A stretch of DNA of 64,000 nt from Typhlomys cinereus. Its lineage: Eukaryota; Chordata; Mammalia; Rodentia; Platacanthomyidae. A program made the translations under genes and the position numbers. Positions 42,465 through 53,762 of this stretch are shown piece after piece. The notes beneath the pieces were generated by a model. It did not search any database and was not told where the DNA came from. It saw nothing but the letters and a program-made list of their open reading frames with translations. Position 1 is the first letter of the stretch, and every line of letters begins with the position of its first letter. The stretch covers positions 2,693,261 through 2,757,260 of the forward strand of contig JALPQD010000213.1 of the NCBI GenBank assembly GCA_023101885.1, given 5' to 3'.

Positions 42465-42965
42465 GTGTTATTTTTTAATTGACAGGTCAAAGCTGTATAT
42501 TTCATAGATAGCACACGATGTTTGGTGTACACATCTGTTGTGTGATATTCAAATTAGGATTCATACATTGTCTCCTCTAACGTGCATCTTTTCTTTCTGG
42601 CCAAAAATATTAAAAATCCTTTTCTTTTACCTTTTTAAAATATATAGTATACCATCGAGCCTTCCGATCACCCCATTTTGCAAGCGGACACTCGATGCTC
42701 TTTCTTCTACATAACTACAGCCTGGTACCCACTGGCCCACCTTTCCCATCTCTCCCTTTAGCGCCTTCACTCTCAGGGCCTCTGGCGACAAGTACCTCGG
42801 CGAGTCCTTGAGGCCACCAGTCCTGGTCATGCGGCGCTTGTTCTTCTATTCTGGTTTATTTCATTGACCTAATGAAGTCCGGTTCCGCCCACGCCTTTGC
42901 AAATGACATGATTTTATTCCTTCTTATTCTATTTTTATTTCACTATCGTACCAAATTCTCCTGTG
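42465..42965 (+). mobile_element. L1M-type LINE 3' UTR
   Basis: Long and well-ordered: 'attgacaggtcaaagctgta', 'tatttcatagatagcacacg', 'atgtttggtgtacacatctg', 'tttttaaaatatatagtata', 'agcctggtacccactggccc', 'cctttcccatctctcccttt', 'ctggtttatttcattgacct' and 'cctttgcaaatgacatgatt'. It is the best-preserved L1 fragment here. Confidence 0.75.
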
Positions 42966-43094
42966 GCCTCTTAGTCTCTTGGGACTTAGGAGTAAACAAC
43001 TGCATAAACAAAGACCCAGAGTTTTGCGAGGTAGTAAAAGTCAACAAAGGTTAAGAATTTTACCGACAGGCAGGAAAATAGTGCGGTTGGAGGG

Positions 43095-43260
43095 GGGGCT
43101 GGGGAGCTCAGTGGTAGAATGTTTGCCTAGGTTACCAGGGCTCTGAGTTCAACCCGAGAACCACAGATATGCAAGTGATTTCCCTGACTGGCAATGTGCC
43201 CCTATAATCCCAGAATTTGTGAGGTGGAGGCAGGAGGGCCATGAGCTCAAAGGAATGGAG
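43095..43260 (+). mobile_element. ID+B1 composite SINE
   Basis: 'ggctggggagctcagtggta', 'gaatgtttgcctaggttacc', 'ctctgagttcaacccgagaa' form an ID-type tRNA head. 'cctataatcccagaatttgt' and 'ggtggaggcaggagggccat' form a B1 body. Followed by a purine tract. Confidence 0.8.
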
Positions 43261-43350
43261 AACGAAAAGAGGGAAGGATGAGGGAGAGAGGGAAGAAAGA
43301 GAGAGGAGAGAGAGAGGAAAGAGAGGCAGGGGAAGGAGGAAAAGAGAGAG
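43255..43350. repeat. (GGGA/GAGA)n purine tract at the end of the ID+B1 SINE
   Basis: About 95 bp of near-pure purine directly after the B1 body. Confidence 0.9.
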
Positions 43351-44077
43351 AACTGGAAGAAAATGGTCTCATGTTTCTTTTGGCAGGAATCTTGAAAACA
43401 GTGATTCTTAAAATGTAAATATTTAGTCAGTAGATTTAAACCTCCCCTCCCCCCTTTTTAATAAAAAAAAATCTTGCTGTGAAAGCAACATTGGTTTAAT
43501 AAAAGTTGAAAATTGAACTTTAACAGGATTTAGTTTTAATAAAATAGAGATCTGTCATCCCTTATACTGTTTGTGTTGAGTTAACGTACAAAATAGCAAA
43601 TGCTCGAGGAAATAACTTAAGGTTAGAGGAAGAAAGTACTTGCCTTCGGGTAAGCACCCCAGATCCGGTAACCGGGACAACTCAAAGGCTCCAGTCACTG
43701 TGCCGTTGCCCACGTCGCGGGCACTGTTTCCTTGTCTGTACCCCACGTGAGTTGTTTCCACGAACTGAGCGACGTGTGCCCAGCAAGCGCCTGCCACAGC
43801 GCCCACCTGGCATTCAGCCATGGCGATTATTCACAAGATAATCTGCTAACTAAGGCCACCCTTGGGTGCTATGACAGCAGGCTGGCTGCCAGGGCAGAAG
43901 CCACAGGGACAAGGAGCCGGTGGTGAATTTTCCTCTTGGGTAAGAGGATGGACGCAAGCGCCGCGGCAGAGAGGGGTCTTTCTGGGGTTCTGCCAGGTTC
44001 CAGGTGGCTGTGTCTGACGTTACAGCTGTGTCTTCTCGCAGCCTGCAAAAGGCAAGGAGGGGATAGAGGAAGGGCGA
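43351..44077. other. Unassigned sequence
   Basis: About 730 bp, AT-rich in its first 200 bp. No element recognised. Confidence 0.35.
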
Positions 44078-44276
44078 GGGGCTGGGGGGAGGTTCAGGGG
44101 TTAAAGCTTTTGCCTAGAAAGCAAAAGGACCTGAGTTCAGATAATAGGTGAAAACACCAGGTGCAAATGCGGGCAACCTGTAATTCTGGCCCTGGAAACC
44201 CCAGAGCAAAGCAATAAGAAGGTAGAGCAATCCAGATGGGTCCCAGCCTCCACAGCCCACATTCAACTGTCCTGTT

Positions 44277-44330
<54 letters not shown>
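44078..44330 (+). mobile_element. Short-family tRNA-headed SINE
   Basis: 'ggctggggggaggttcaggg' head, 'ggacctgagttcagataata' B box, 'gcaacctgtaattctggccc', 'ccccagagcaaagcaataag' and 'aaggtagagcaatccagatg' body, then (CA)n 44281-44329. Confidence 0.92.
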
Positions 44331-44332
<2 letters not shown>

Positions 44333-44819
44333 GTTTTGTTTATGAGGAACTGCGCATCACTTCCAAATGCACCCATTGGCCAGAAACCAGTACACATGGC
44401 TGTGGCTAGCTGCAAAGGCGTGTGGGAAATGTAGGCTTGATGACCCCAGAGCTTTCTTGCTGTTCGCAGAGAAAAGGGAAGCTCAGGAACATCAGCTGGG
44501 GCCCCCTTTAGCACGCTCATACGTCCCATGGCGAAGCCCCGCCCACAGCCGACCACATGCAAGATTCTCAGGATGGTGTCCGAACTCCAAAATCCCACCT
44601 CCTGGTGATGTGGTAGCCATGGTAACTGACATCCCACACACCCAGGATGCTGGTGGGGACAGGAGACGCCACGCGTGCTAGCGATCAGCAAGCGTGTCAC
44701 CGGTTTGCCGTGGGCCGAGGATGAGCAGCTGTGCAACTGGTTCATGTGGCGGCGGGTGGGTGATCATTCGGCCGGCCACGCCCCTTACATACATGAGTTT
44801 GCCAGGACTCTGGCTGGCC

Positions 44820-45040
44820 GGGAAGGACGGAGGTGATCTTTAGAGACCAGACGACAAAAGCGGCCCTGTTGCGCGGTCCACTTCTGTAATTAGGAAAAAT
44901 AGGAAGGAGCCAGGCGGGGCGGGCAGCGTGTTGGAGTTGGAAGGCTGCGTTTAGGCGGGTTCTGCCTTTCATTATCCCGTCTGAGCCGGCTTTAATGAGC
45001 ATTATTTTAATGCCTTCCTTCCAAGGAGGCGAAAACAGGG
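44820..45040. promoter_or_regulatory. Candidate regulatory or conserved non-coding segment
   Basis: Repeat-free. Contains TAATTA at 44887-44892 (a homeodomain-type core) and the AT-rich 'ctttaatgagcattatttta' (about 44990-45008) between GC-rich flanks, a composition common in developmental enhancers. No conservation data were available, so the call is only suggestive. Confidence 0.2.
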
Positions 45041-45182
45041 CTTTCGCATCGGAGCGCAGAAAACAACTCTGCTCAGAAGCTGGAAAGATGGGGCGAGCCC
45101 CCTGAGCATCAGGTCACAATCCCCGCCAGCAGGCAGCCAGCCAGCCGTTGTGAGGAAACAGGAGGCTCCGGGCTGGCCTGGG

Positions 45183-45243
45183 TGGCCTGGGTCCCCCTGG
45201 GCTGGCCTGCGTCCCCCTTGGACTGGCCTGAATCCCCTCGACC
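45183..45243. repeat. 20-21-bp tandem repeat, three units
   Basis: Units starting 'tggcctgggtccccctgggc', 'tggcctgcgtcccccttgga' and 'tggcctgaatcccctcgacc' at about 45183, 45203 and 45224. Confidence 0.8.
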
Positions 45244-46592
45244 CCAGCAATGTGGGAAGACAGCCACTGGCTGCGTGTTCAGGTCTTCCCAGGCAGCTGC
45301 AACAAGAATCACTTAAGCTAAAGTGTCAGCTGCTTTTCTCTCCAAGAGTCATGGAAGGAAGGACTTATCGGGGTTCCTGGCTTGGGAGGGTGCAGTCCAT
45401 CGTGGTGGGGGAGGCAGGGGGCATGGGTGGGAGAGCTTGAGGCTGTGGCAGGAGGGAAAGGGAGGCTGATGGTTAATTGAGATGAGGCAGGAAGCTCTGC
45501 AGTGCTGAGGCATAAGCCCCGCCCTATAATGCACAAGACCCGCCCTCAGGGCAGCCCACCGTCCTCTAGCAAGACGCCCCCTCCTGAAGGTCCAGCAGCC
45601 TCCCAAAACAGCACCGCCAGCTGGGAATCAGGTGTACAAACACGGGAGCCTGGGGGACAGTCGCATTCAGGTCATGCAGGTGGGTAGATTGTGAATGCAA
45701 GAAATGTCACCTCTGAAGGCTCCTGATATGTCACATGTTCCCCATGCGGATTGTGTGCCAAGGGCAAGATTGGGGTCGATTTAGATGTCTTTATACCTTG
45801 TCCTTAGCTCACAAGTAATACTGGTCTGAATTCAGTCTGAATTTTTTTATATAGACACGTGCACTTTCTTTTCCTTTTGTTTGGTCTCTTTTTCTCTTTA
45901 TTTCTCTTTTTTGTTTGCATGATATTTTTATGCCACATAAACATATTTGGGAGATACTAAATATGCTTATCACTGAATTCCTCATCTTTGATTTTAGATT
46001 CTTTTCTCTTTTTTTGCTATTTTAAATAATATTCTGGGACCATTTTAAGATTGCTGTGTAAAATAGCACACTCATATGCTATTTAGTTTGGAAAGATATA
46101 TTGGATAATTTTGGGGTTAAACACTGTCATATAGACAGCTATGAGTGGTAGCTTTCATATATTGGATGTATAAGTGGATGGCTTTGGCTGAAGGCAACTT
46201 AAAACCCTGTCCCTTGGTGCTTTAAGCAGAAAAAGGGGGCCTTTTTCATGTGCGTACCATCCTGCGGGTGGGTAGCTGCATCGTTCTGAAGCTGGGCGGT
46301 TGCAGGCATCGGCAATGCCATGGGGAGCCCAGGGTCTCTGTCTTTCTTCCCGCCCCATTCTTAGCGCTTTGATCACATCCCACAGTTCCACACTGGCTGC
46401 TCCGCCCCCCAAGCATCATGCCTCGTGCCAGGAGGGAAGAAGGGCAGGAAGCGCGCTGGCTTCAGTGTGTCCCTCCAAAGGCTCATGTGCCAGCTTTCCT
46501 TCCCCAAAAAACATGTCCTTGGTGTGTGGAATTGGGGGGTGTCTGAGTTCATGAAGATGGGAACCCAAGATGGCCATAGTGACTGTCGTACT

Positions 46593-46700
46593 GTCACCAC
46601 GTGATGCGCGGGTTGACGGCCTCACGCGGTCACCACGTGATGCACAGGTTGATGCCCTCGCCCTGTCGCCTTGTGATGCATGGTGCCGTGTGATGACGCA
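46593..46700. repeat. 36-bp tandem repeat, three units, with CACGTG cores
   Basis: Units begin at 46593, 46629 and 46665. The first two start 'gtcaccacgtgatgc'; the third starts 'gtcgccttgtgatgc'. The first two contain CACGTG (E-box) and the third has lost it. Confidence 0.85.
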
Positions 46701-46899
46701 GCAAACAAGCCCTCACCAAGGCCAGTGTCGTGTCCCTGCACTCACCGACCTCCTGGACAGTAAGCTTACAAACCTCTCTTCTCTATCAATTCCCCAGTCT
46801 GTGGTCTTCGGATACAGCAATGGAGACTAGACTAAAAGAGGCATAGACCTTCTCTCAGAGTTCTGTCCTTTCATTTAAAACGGTGGCGTCTCCCTCTGA

Positions 46900-47390
46900 C
46901 ACACATGTGTGTCTACACATACACACATAGACACATATATACAGATGAGCGTATACATAGATATATTCATGCACATATATACACATGGATATAGACTCAT
47001 GCACATATGTATGCATAAACATATGTCCACATGAAAATGTGTGTGCATATAAACGTGCACATATGCATGCACACATACACCAATACACTCACATATATAT
47101 ACACATACCACATACACACATCCCCATGTACACACACATGGATGCATGTACACATGTAGAGGTGCATGTAAACCACATGAAAGTACATATGTGCAAATGC
47201 ATACATGCATACCTATACATATGTATACTTACACAGATGCATAAATGTAAATACACATGTGCACACATATCTTATGTACCAGTATACATGTGTAAATATG
47301 TGTGTGCATATGGTCACAGGTATACACATGTGCTCATGTCAGTGTGCATGCATACATCATGTGCATGCACACACATGTTTCCGTTGAGCA
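46900..47390. repeat. CA/TA-rich low-complexity block
   Basis: About 490 bp with 'acacatatatacaca' and 'acatgtgca' motifs, alternating purine-pyrimidine, without a clear period. No adjoining SINE head found. Confidence 0.85.
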
Positions 47391-48008
47391 TCACCTGAGC
47401 CGATGTCTTTCTGAAAGGGAGGAAGGAAGAACTGCCCACTTCACATTCCCGTGCGGGCACTGGGTTCTAGTGAGTGACAGGCAGTTGGCTTCCTGGGTCT
47501 GAGGCAGCTCCATGCCCACTTTGGTCAGTGTGTGTCGACTGCCCGCTGTGTGCCACCCGCCATGCTGACCGTGGTGACCAAGGATCAGAGCCGCTGCAGC
47601 CACAGAGACTGGGGTGACCTTGGCTGTGGGCCACCTTTCCTCAAGTGTGAAGTAGGTGTGAGCAGGTGTGAGCATGTCTGCAGCCGTGGCCATGAGATGA
47701 GGTGATGTGTTTGAGCGACCCGGGCTCTGAGTGGCATTTCTAGCAATGAGGAGAAACAGGTAACTGACCAGCCGTAGCTCCACGCTCTTGGAAGGCGACA
47801 CGCATGGCAGCAGCCGCGGCCTGCGGGGGCAGGTGGCGCGTGTGCTGCTTGACACTTCCGGGCCACGCAGGCCAGCTTAACCTTCTCGGGCCAGCTGATG
47901 GAACTCGCCGGAAGAAAGCGCAGGACCACTAGGAGGGACAGGGAGGTCATGTGACAAAGTCCACCGTGCATCCAGTACTGAAACTCAGCAAACAATAAAG
48001 ATGGATGC
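47391..48008. other. Unassigned sequence
   Basis: About 620 bp. GC-rich near 47800. Nothing recognised. Confidence 0.35.
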
Positions 48009-48345
48009 CGGGGCTGGGGAGATAGCTCAGCGGTCAAAGCACTTGCCGTGGGGACAAAAGGACTGGTGTTCTCACCCCCAGATCCCACCTACAATTCCAG
48101 CCCTGGAAGGTGGAGTCCGGAGTCCCTAGAACACGCCAGCTACCCAGATCAGCCCACAGGCAAACTCTGGGTTTCATTAGAGATCCAGCCTCAAAAGGAT
48201 AAGATGCACCGAGTAGTTGAGAATGATTCCTGACATCAGCCTTGCACGAGAACCCATGTGCACGCACACGCATGCATGCAGAGCTGCACACTGGCAAACA
48301 CATACACACATATACCTACACGCATGCACAGAAACATGGAGACAA
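48009..48345 (+). mobile_element. Intermediate tRNA-headed SINE
   Basis: 'ggggctggggagatagctca' head, 'ccctggaaggtggagtccgg', 'ccagctacccagatcagccc' (B4-like body part), 'ccagcctcaaaaggataaga' linker, 'ttgagaatgattcctgacat' (short-family 3' end) and CA tail. It combines the B4-like body with the 3' end of the short family. Confidence 0.85.
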
Positions 48346-48394
48346 AACAGGATTCCCTGACCTGATCCAGGCTCAAATGATTCCATTTATGGTC

Positions 48395-48535
48395 GTCTAC
48401 ACGTGGAGGTCAGAGGACAACCCGGTGGGCCCGTTCTCCCATCCACCTTCACATGAGTTCTGGGCTCAAACTTAGTCAACAGGCTTTTTGTGGTGGGTGC
48501 TTTTAGCCATTGAGCTGTCTCACTGACCCCTGTGT
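48395..48535 (-). mobile_element. tRNA-headed SINE fragment, antisense (B4/type 2-like)
   Basis: 'cgtggaggtcagaggacaac', 'atgagttctgggctcaaact' and the inverted head 'gccattgagctgtctcactg'. It lies tail-to-tail with the copy at 48009. Confidence 0.7.
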
Positions 48536-49404
48536 GGCTTTTTAAGCTCATAGAATTGTCCACGGAGAAGGAGGGAGAGAGAAAAAGGGAATTCTTTCAT
48601 CGTATCTGTATTTTAAGACTTTGGCCAGCACCAGAACATGGGAGGCAGGTGGCCACTGAACATCTGGACTAGAGCCTCTTGCAAAGACAGGGGCAGCTGG
48701 ATCTGGTTCCGTGAGGGACTCAGGGTCGCTCTGAGCTCCCGGCCCAAGGAGGCACATGGAAGTGTTTATGAGGCGCTGCTTCTGTGGTGCTAATGGGTTT
48801 CAGGGGACGCCGTAGGTGGGTTGGAGTGAGGCCGCGTGTGCCAGCCTCATCCCGTGGAGGATTTGGGGCCACACAGGCCCAGCGTGGATGCTGCGGAGCA
48901 GCCGGGACCACACAGATGCACAAGCTGCTTCGAATCTGTCAGGGTCCTGTAAGTAAAAGAAAACAGAAGGGTGCTAAAGCAGGAAGGGGGAGCAGCAGGA
49001 GGTCTCTGGGCTGTGGCTTGCGCCCCTCTGCTGGTCGAAGGACCAGGCTGGGGTTCCCAAACAGGGTTCCACCCGGTCCTGAGGGGCGAGGAGGTGAGGC
49101 AGGCTGCAGCCCCGTGTGACACTCGGTGGAGCTGTTTACCGCTCTGATTCTTTTATAGAATGTGCGCCGGCTGTTTAAGGAACTGCTTCTGTTGCTGCAA
49201 AGCAGAGACAATCTGGAAGGTTCCTTTGGAGGCCAGGGATTCTGGGAGTCAGCATTAGATTCTGGAAAGCTTTGCTGGGGGGCGGGGAGGGGTTCTGTGT
49301 GGTGCACAGTTAGGACAGAAACGTGGCTTCCCAAGATGTTCCCACACATATAAACACTAACATCTGAGTTTCTCTCCTCTCGCTCTCTCTCTAAGAAGAT
49401 ATAT
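48536..49404. other. Unassigned sequence
   Basis: About 870 bp, GC-balanced to GC-rich. Nothing recognised. Confidence 0.35.
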
Positions 49405-49429
49405 TTTTAATGTTTATTTTATTTTATTT

Positions 49430-49471
<42 letters not shown>

Positions 49472-49716
49472 CGCACATCAGAGGGTACTGTGTGCGCCTG
49501 TGGAAGCCAAAGGGTGACATTGAGAATCATCCTGGATTACTCTATCTCCTTCTGTTTTGCTCTGGCATTTTCCAGACTCTGCCTGCCAGAGCCTAAAGTG
49601 CAGGTTGCTCTCATTTCTGCCTGGTGGTTTTTTTTAACATGGGAGCTGGGATCTGAACTCGGAACATTCTGCTTGAGAGACAGCGTCTTAACCCCTGAGC
49701 CGTCTCTCCAGCCCAA
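49405..49716 (-). mobile_element. Short-family SINE, antisense, complete
   Basis: 'tttattttattttatttggt' lead, TG tail 49431-49466, 'cctgtggaagccaaagggtg', 'catcctggattactctatct', 'gggatctgaactcggaacat' and head 'ctgagccgtctctccagccc'. Confidence 0.92.
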
Positions 49717-50776
49717 CATCTGAGTCTCTGAAAGAAACCCTGCCATACTTGGCAAAATCTGTTCGCACAAACAAGCCCAAGGCAGTTTTCTGCACGGAAT
49801 CAGCAGCACATAGAACTTGTAATGTGGTTCATGCCGGAGCCCCTTCTCACCCTGGTCCTGACCATACTCGTTTCCAGTGTTCCTAAGACCAGAGGGTCTC
49901 AGGTGGGACCAGTTTTGTTTGTTTGTTTGTTTGCTTTTATAATTATCTGAGGATCTTGGCTAAGACAAAGAGGAACACCCGGAGGAGGGGCCTGGACCAC
50001 CCTGTATGGTGACTAGGGTGGGTGTCCCTGAGTACCAGGTCAGTAGCTGGGGGCTCAGTCTGGAATACAAGGCTCTGATCACACCATGTGAGTTTGTATT
50101 TGGGGAAACTGAGGCACGAGCCAGCAGAGCCCCGCTCACTCCTATTTGAGGTCTGAGGACAGCAGTTCCTCGCAAAACCCCCCTTTGAAATAAAACAAAG
50201 CCCAGCACAGTGGGGCCGTAAGTCTAGCGCTCAAAAGGCTAAGACAGGAGGAGCCCTGTGTCTGGGGTAATTCGGGGATCACCGTCAAACAGTGACACAT
50301 GCCACTCGCGTCAAACCAGGGGCAGTAAATTCACTGTCTGGTCCAGCAGCACGGGGCGTCAATCCAAACTGCAGATGGAGGCCAAGGATCCACAGCGATA
50401 CTGACTGGTTTATCATCTGTTTAGGTTTTTCCATCTTTTATTAGTGTCTGCGTGTGTATATTTGTGTGGTGGTGGTGGGGAGTGAGCACCGTAGTCGACA
50501 CACATACCAATCTGTGGACACTTGGTTGGGGCTGTTTATGCGTCGTACGTGCAAGCGCACCTGCGTGTGGGCCTTGCATGGACATATGTTTGTGTTTCCC
50601 CCAAGCGCAATTCCTAGAGCGTGGGATGCAGACATGTCAGCGCTGGGACCAAGCCAGGCACCGGCACAGCAGCCTAGTGGAATCCCACTCCCCCTAATGG
50701 GTTGTCTGAGTCTGGGGTCTCCATACCAGCTGCGGGATTCGAGCAAAGGGACAAATGGAATAAGATTTGCTTCTCA
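49717..50776. other. Mostly unassigned; small repeat fragments
   Basis: (GTTT)n at 49915-49938; a MIR-like 'atttggggaaactgaggcac' at about 50099-50118; a weak B1 at 50207-50300 ('aaaaggctaagacaggagga'). Remainder unassigned. Confidence 0.4.
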
Positions 50777-51075
50777 GGGCTGGGGAGACGGCTCAGGGGT
50801 TGAAGCCTTTGCCTCGCAAGCAAAAGGACCTGAGTTCAGATCCCCAGACCCCACCTAAAAATGGCAGGTGGTTATGGCGGTGGCTTACAATTCTAGAAGA
50901 TGGAACCCAGGAAACCCCAGAGCAAAGCAATAAGGAGGTAGAGCAACCCAGGATGATTCCTGATGTCATCCCTAGGCCTCCACAGGCACGCACATTCACA
51001 CACGTGTACACACGCCCGTGTGGACACACATATGTACATCATGCATACATACATATGCAAGAAAAGCAAGCACAT
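50777..51075 (+). mobile_element. Short-family tRNA-headed SINE, near complete
   Basis: 'gggctggggagacggctcag' head with A box, 'cctgagttcagatccccaga' B box, 'cccacctaaaaatggcaggt', 'gcaaagcaataaggaggtag', 'aggatgattcctgatgtcat', 'gcctccacaggcacgcac', then CA tail. One of the best reference copies in the window. Confidence 0.95.
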
Positions 51076-51284
51076 AAACAAAGAAGTTAATAAGATTCCC
51101 CAGGGGCCCCCCGTGACACTCTGTCCAGGGGTGCATCTGAGCAGCCTGGGAGCTTTCTGCCTCCCAGTGCTGTCATAACCCAGCCTGTGAAGAGCTTAAC
51201 ACTTCTGAGGCGACTCCTATGCATATGTTCTGTGGACTTGAGACTGATCCCAGAGGCGAATGCCCGCATTTGAGAGAGCCACAC

Positions 51285-51486
51285 AGCAGGCTACGGGTCC
51301 TTCGCTGGAACCCAGATCTCACCGATTCAACTAGTCTAGCTGACCTGCCACTCCAGGGGTCGGTCCCCTATCTGTACCTCCCAAGCGCTGGGATTACCGG
51401 CAGGCTGCCATCCCTGCCCAGCATGTACGTGCGTGCTGGGCATCCGAATGGCAAGCGCTTTACCTGCTGAGCCATCGCCCCTACCT
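51285..51486 (-). mobile_element. B4-like SINE, antisense
   Basis: 'ggaacccagatctcaccgat', 'gctgacctgccactccaggg', 'cccaagcgctgggattaccg' (antisense B1) and 'ggcaagcgctttacctgctg', 'agccatcgcccctacct' (antisense head). Confidence 0.85.
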
Positions 51487-52377
51487 GAGCGTTACAAACC
51501 ACACCTCGGGGTCACCCAGAGCTCTCAGTACACTCGCTATGGGCAGACGCTCAACCACAGAGGTAGCAAACTCTTCCCCCAGCACTCGTGACCACGTGCT
51601 GCCAAGACTCCTGGGAACGGCGCTGAGGTTCTCTGTTTCAGAAGTAGCCTTGGACATCTTTTCCCTTTCAGATATTTTTTTCCCCCTTTCAAATGCACAG
51701 ATCACTTTCCAAAGCATTTTATAGTACATGTTGTTAGAAAATAAAACCAGATCTCAGTGCACATGGTGTATAAATCCATCTGGTTTCCATAAGATATTTA
51801 CAAATAGGGATACGGGAGGAATTTTAAGCTAGTTGCGGGTAAGGAGCCAGCCTGTTAGCTTTGTGCTGCCTTCTCTGAGGTCCCCAACACACATGCACAT
51901 AAACAACGTGGACCTCTCCGTGCAGGGAACCCCAGGCCGACAGGAAGAATGCCAGAGCCCCAGATTACACTGGGGGGCTCATTTCTGCATACTATTCCTG
52001 CCCAAATCATTTCAGATCGTAAACTAAACAAAACAACGGCTGGACCTTCTTGCTACTGCCAGGTGTTTGGCATTTGCACATTCCTGTCCACGAAACTCAA
52101 GTATCTTTTAACTCTCAAAACTGAAATTTGAGAAGGCCAAGGCGAGCCGGGCCCGTGGGCTTGTTTTTAAAGTAACATGGGATGGTTTGACCAAGTGCCC
52201 GACGTCCTTGCTCTCTGAGGTTTGGCGTTCTTCATCCTTAATCCCTCCATTCTTTGGCTTGGACCACAGCACAGGGTCTCAGAGTAGGGGGCAGGTATGA
52301 AGTGGGGTCCTGTCTCTGCATTTCCTTGGGCTCTGGACCTCTTCAGGGAAGTACAGCTTGCTGGCTGAGACTGTCCT
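51487..52377. other. Unassigned sequence
   Basis: About 890 bp. Nothing recognised. Confidence 0.35.
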
Positions 52378-52641
52378 TTCTTTTCTTTTTTACGCGCACG
52401 TGTGTGTGTGTGTGTGTGTATGTGTGTGTATATGTAGGCCCATGGGTGACTTTGGAAATCATCCTGGATTGCTTCTACCTCCTCTTTGCTTCACTCTGGG
52501 ATTTCCCAAGCTCTGTCCACCAGGGCCGGAAGTGCAGGCTGCTGCCGTTTCCGCCTGGAGTTTTTACATGGGACCTGGGATCCGAACTCAGGACCTTCTG
52601 TTTGTGAGGCAGTCTTAACTGCTGAGCCGTCTCTCCAGCCC
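52378..52641 (-). mobile_element. Short-family SINE, antisense
   Basis: TG tail at 52398-52435, 'catcctggattgcttctacc', 'gatttcccaagctctgtcca', 'gggatccgaactcaggacct' and head 'ctgagccgtctctccagccc'. Confidence 0.92.
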
Positions 52642-53306
52642 GATTTTAATTCTCTTCAGGAGATGGGGCATGGGTGCTGGAGAGCAAACGCGGGGCTTCA
52701 TCATGCCAGGCAAGCACTCTACCGCTCAGCCTTGTAGACTCTTGCTGAAATTTGCACACAAGACCCCTCCAGCAGTCCTGCCTTCCGTGTGCATTAGGGG
52801 ATCTTGGCCCATGCGCGGGACTTACACCATCCCCTGTGCCTGCTTCCTCCCACCCAGGGTCCTCTGGATCCGATCTCCAAGTGCTCCAGAAGGGCTCAGC
52901 TTCCTGACCTCCACTTCTCAGCTGTGAAGATTGGGTGGTGCCTAGAGCTGAGGAGGACACAGATGAGCCGGGGGGGGGGGGACGGGGGGAGCACGGAGGT
53001 CCAGCGGGATGGGAGGTGGCCTGAGGTCTTGGCAGACCAGGACCACCTGCTGGGGGCTGGATTGGGCCGTGGGCAGCCCTTGAGTCCTGCTGAGCAGGTC
53101 ACAGCTGGGCCCAGCAGCAGTCCTAGCCTGCCTCCTTGGCCCAGTGCCCACCACACATCTGCTCATCCTCTGGAAACTACAGAGCGTGCGACTGATGCTA
53201 GACCCCAGGCAGGGCAGATCACGGATGACCCTGAGCTCCGAGGCTCTGGGCTCAGCTGCTCCCCTGCACTCTCTACCCAGGTAGAACAGAAAGCATCCAA
53301 GTCGAG
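52642..53306. other. Unassigned, GC-rich with a G tract
   Basis: A run of 12-13 G starting at about 52971, then another G6 after 'ac'. Sequence near 52684-52735 weakly resembles an antisense ID head ('gccaggcaagcactctaccg'). Confidence 0.4.
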
Positions 53307-53484
53307 CTAGCGAGATAGCTCAGCGGGTAGGCGCCTGCTTACAAACCTAGGGATCGACTCCCGCAAAAGACCACATAGCAGAAGGAGAGGACTGGATTCT
53401 AAAAGTTGTCCTCTGACCTCCACTTTGCCCCACGGCATACATTTTCTCTGTGTCTCTATGTCTCTGTCTCTCTCATAAAAATAA

Positions 53485-53488
<4 letters not shown>
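53307..53488 (+). mobile_element. Type 2 tRNA-headed SINE
   Basis: 'gcgagatagctcagcgggta' head, 'gggatcgactcccgcaaaag' B box, 'agcagaaggagaggactgga', 'aagttgtcctctgacctcca', 'cccacggcatacattttctc' and a CT-rich tail. A good reference copy of the type 2 family. Confidence 0.9.
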
Positions 53489-53528
<40 letters not shown>

Positions 53529-53762
53529 GTGTATGTGCCTGTGGAGGCCCACGGGTGACTTCAGGAATCATCCTGGATTGCTCTACCTCCTTATCGCTTT
53601 GCTCTGGGGTTTCCCAGGTTCCACCTTCCCGGGCCAAGAATTGCATACAGGCCGCCACCAGTTCTGTGTAGCATTTTTTATGTGAGGTCTGGGAATCTGA
53701 ACACAGGTCCTTTTGCTTGTGAGGCAAAGGCTTAAACCCTGGAGCCAGCCCTCCCGCCCAAT
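53489..53762 (-). mobile_element. Short-family SINE, antisense, tail-to-tail with type 2
   Basis: (TG)n 53489-53528, 'tgcctgtggaggcccacggg', 'aatcatcctggattgctcta', 'ctttgctctggggtttccca' and inverted head near 'ctggagccagccctcccgcc'. Confidence 0.92.

Larger units (their letters stand above)
44331..46592. other. Longest repeat-poor stretch in the window
   Basis: About 2.2 kb. GC-rich to 45700, then AT-rich from 45770 to 46130. No recognised transposon. It includes the candidate conserved segment 44820-45040 and a small tandem repeat at 45183-45243. Frames here overlap on both strands without coding evidence. Confidence 0.4.

Noticed and set aside
50777..50860. Genuine tRNA genes at SINE heads
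   Set aside because: A and B boxes are present, but the bodies do not fold into a full cloverleaf by eye and each head continues into a SINE body and CA tail.
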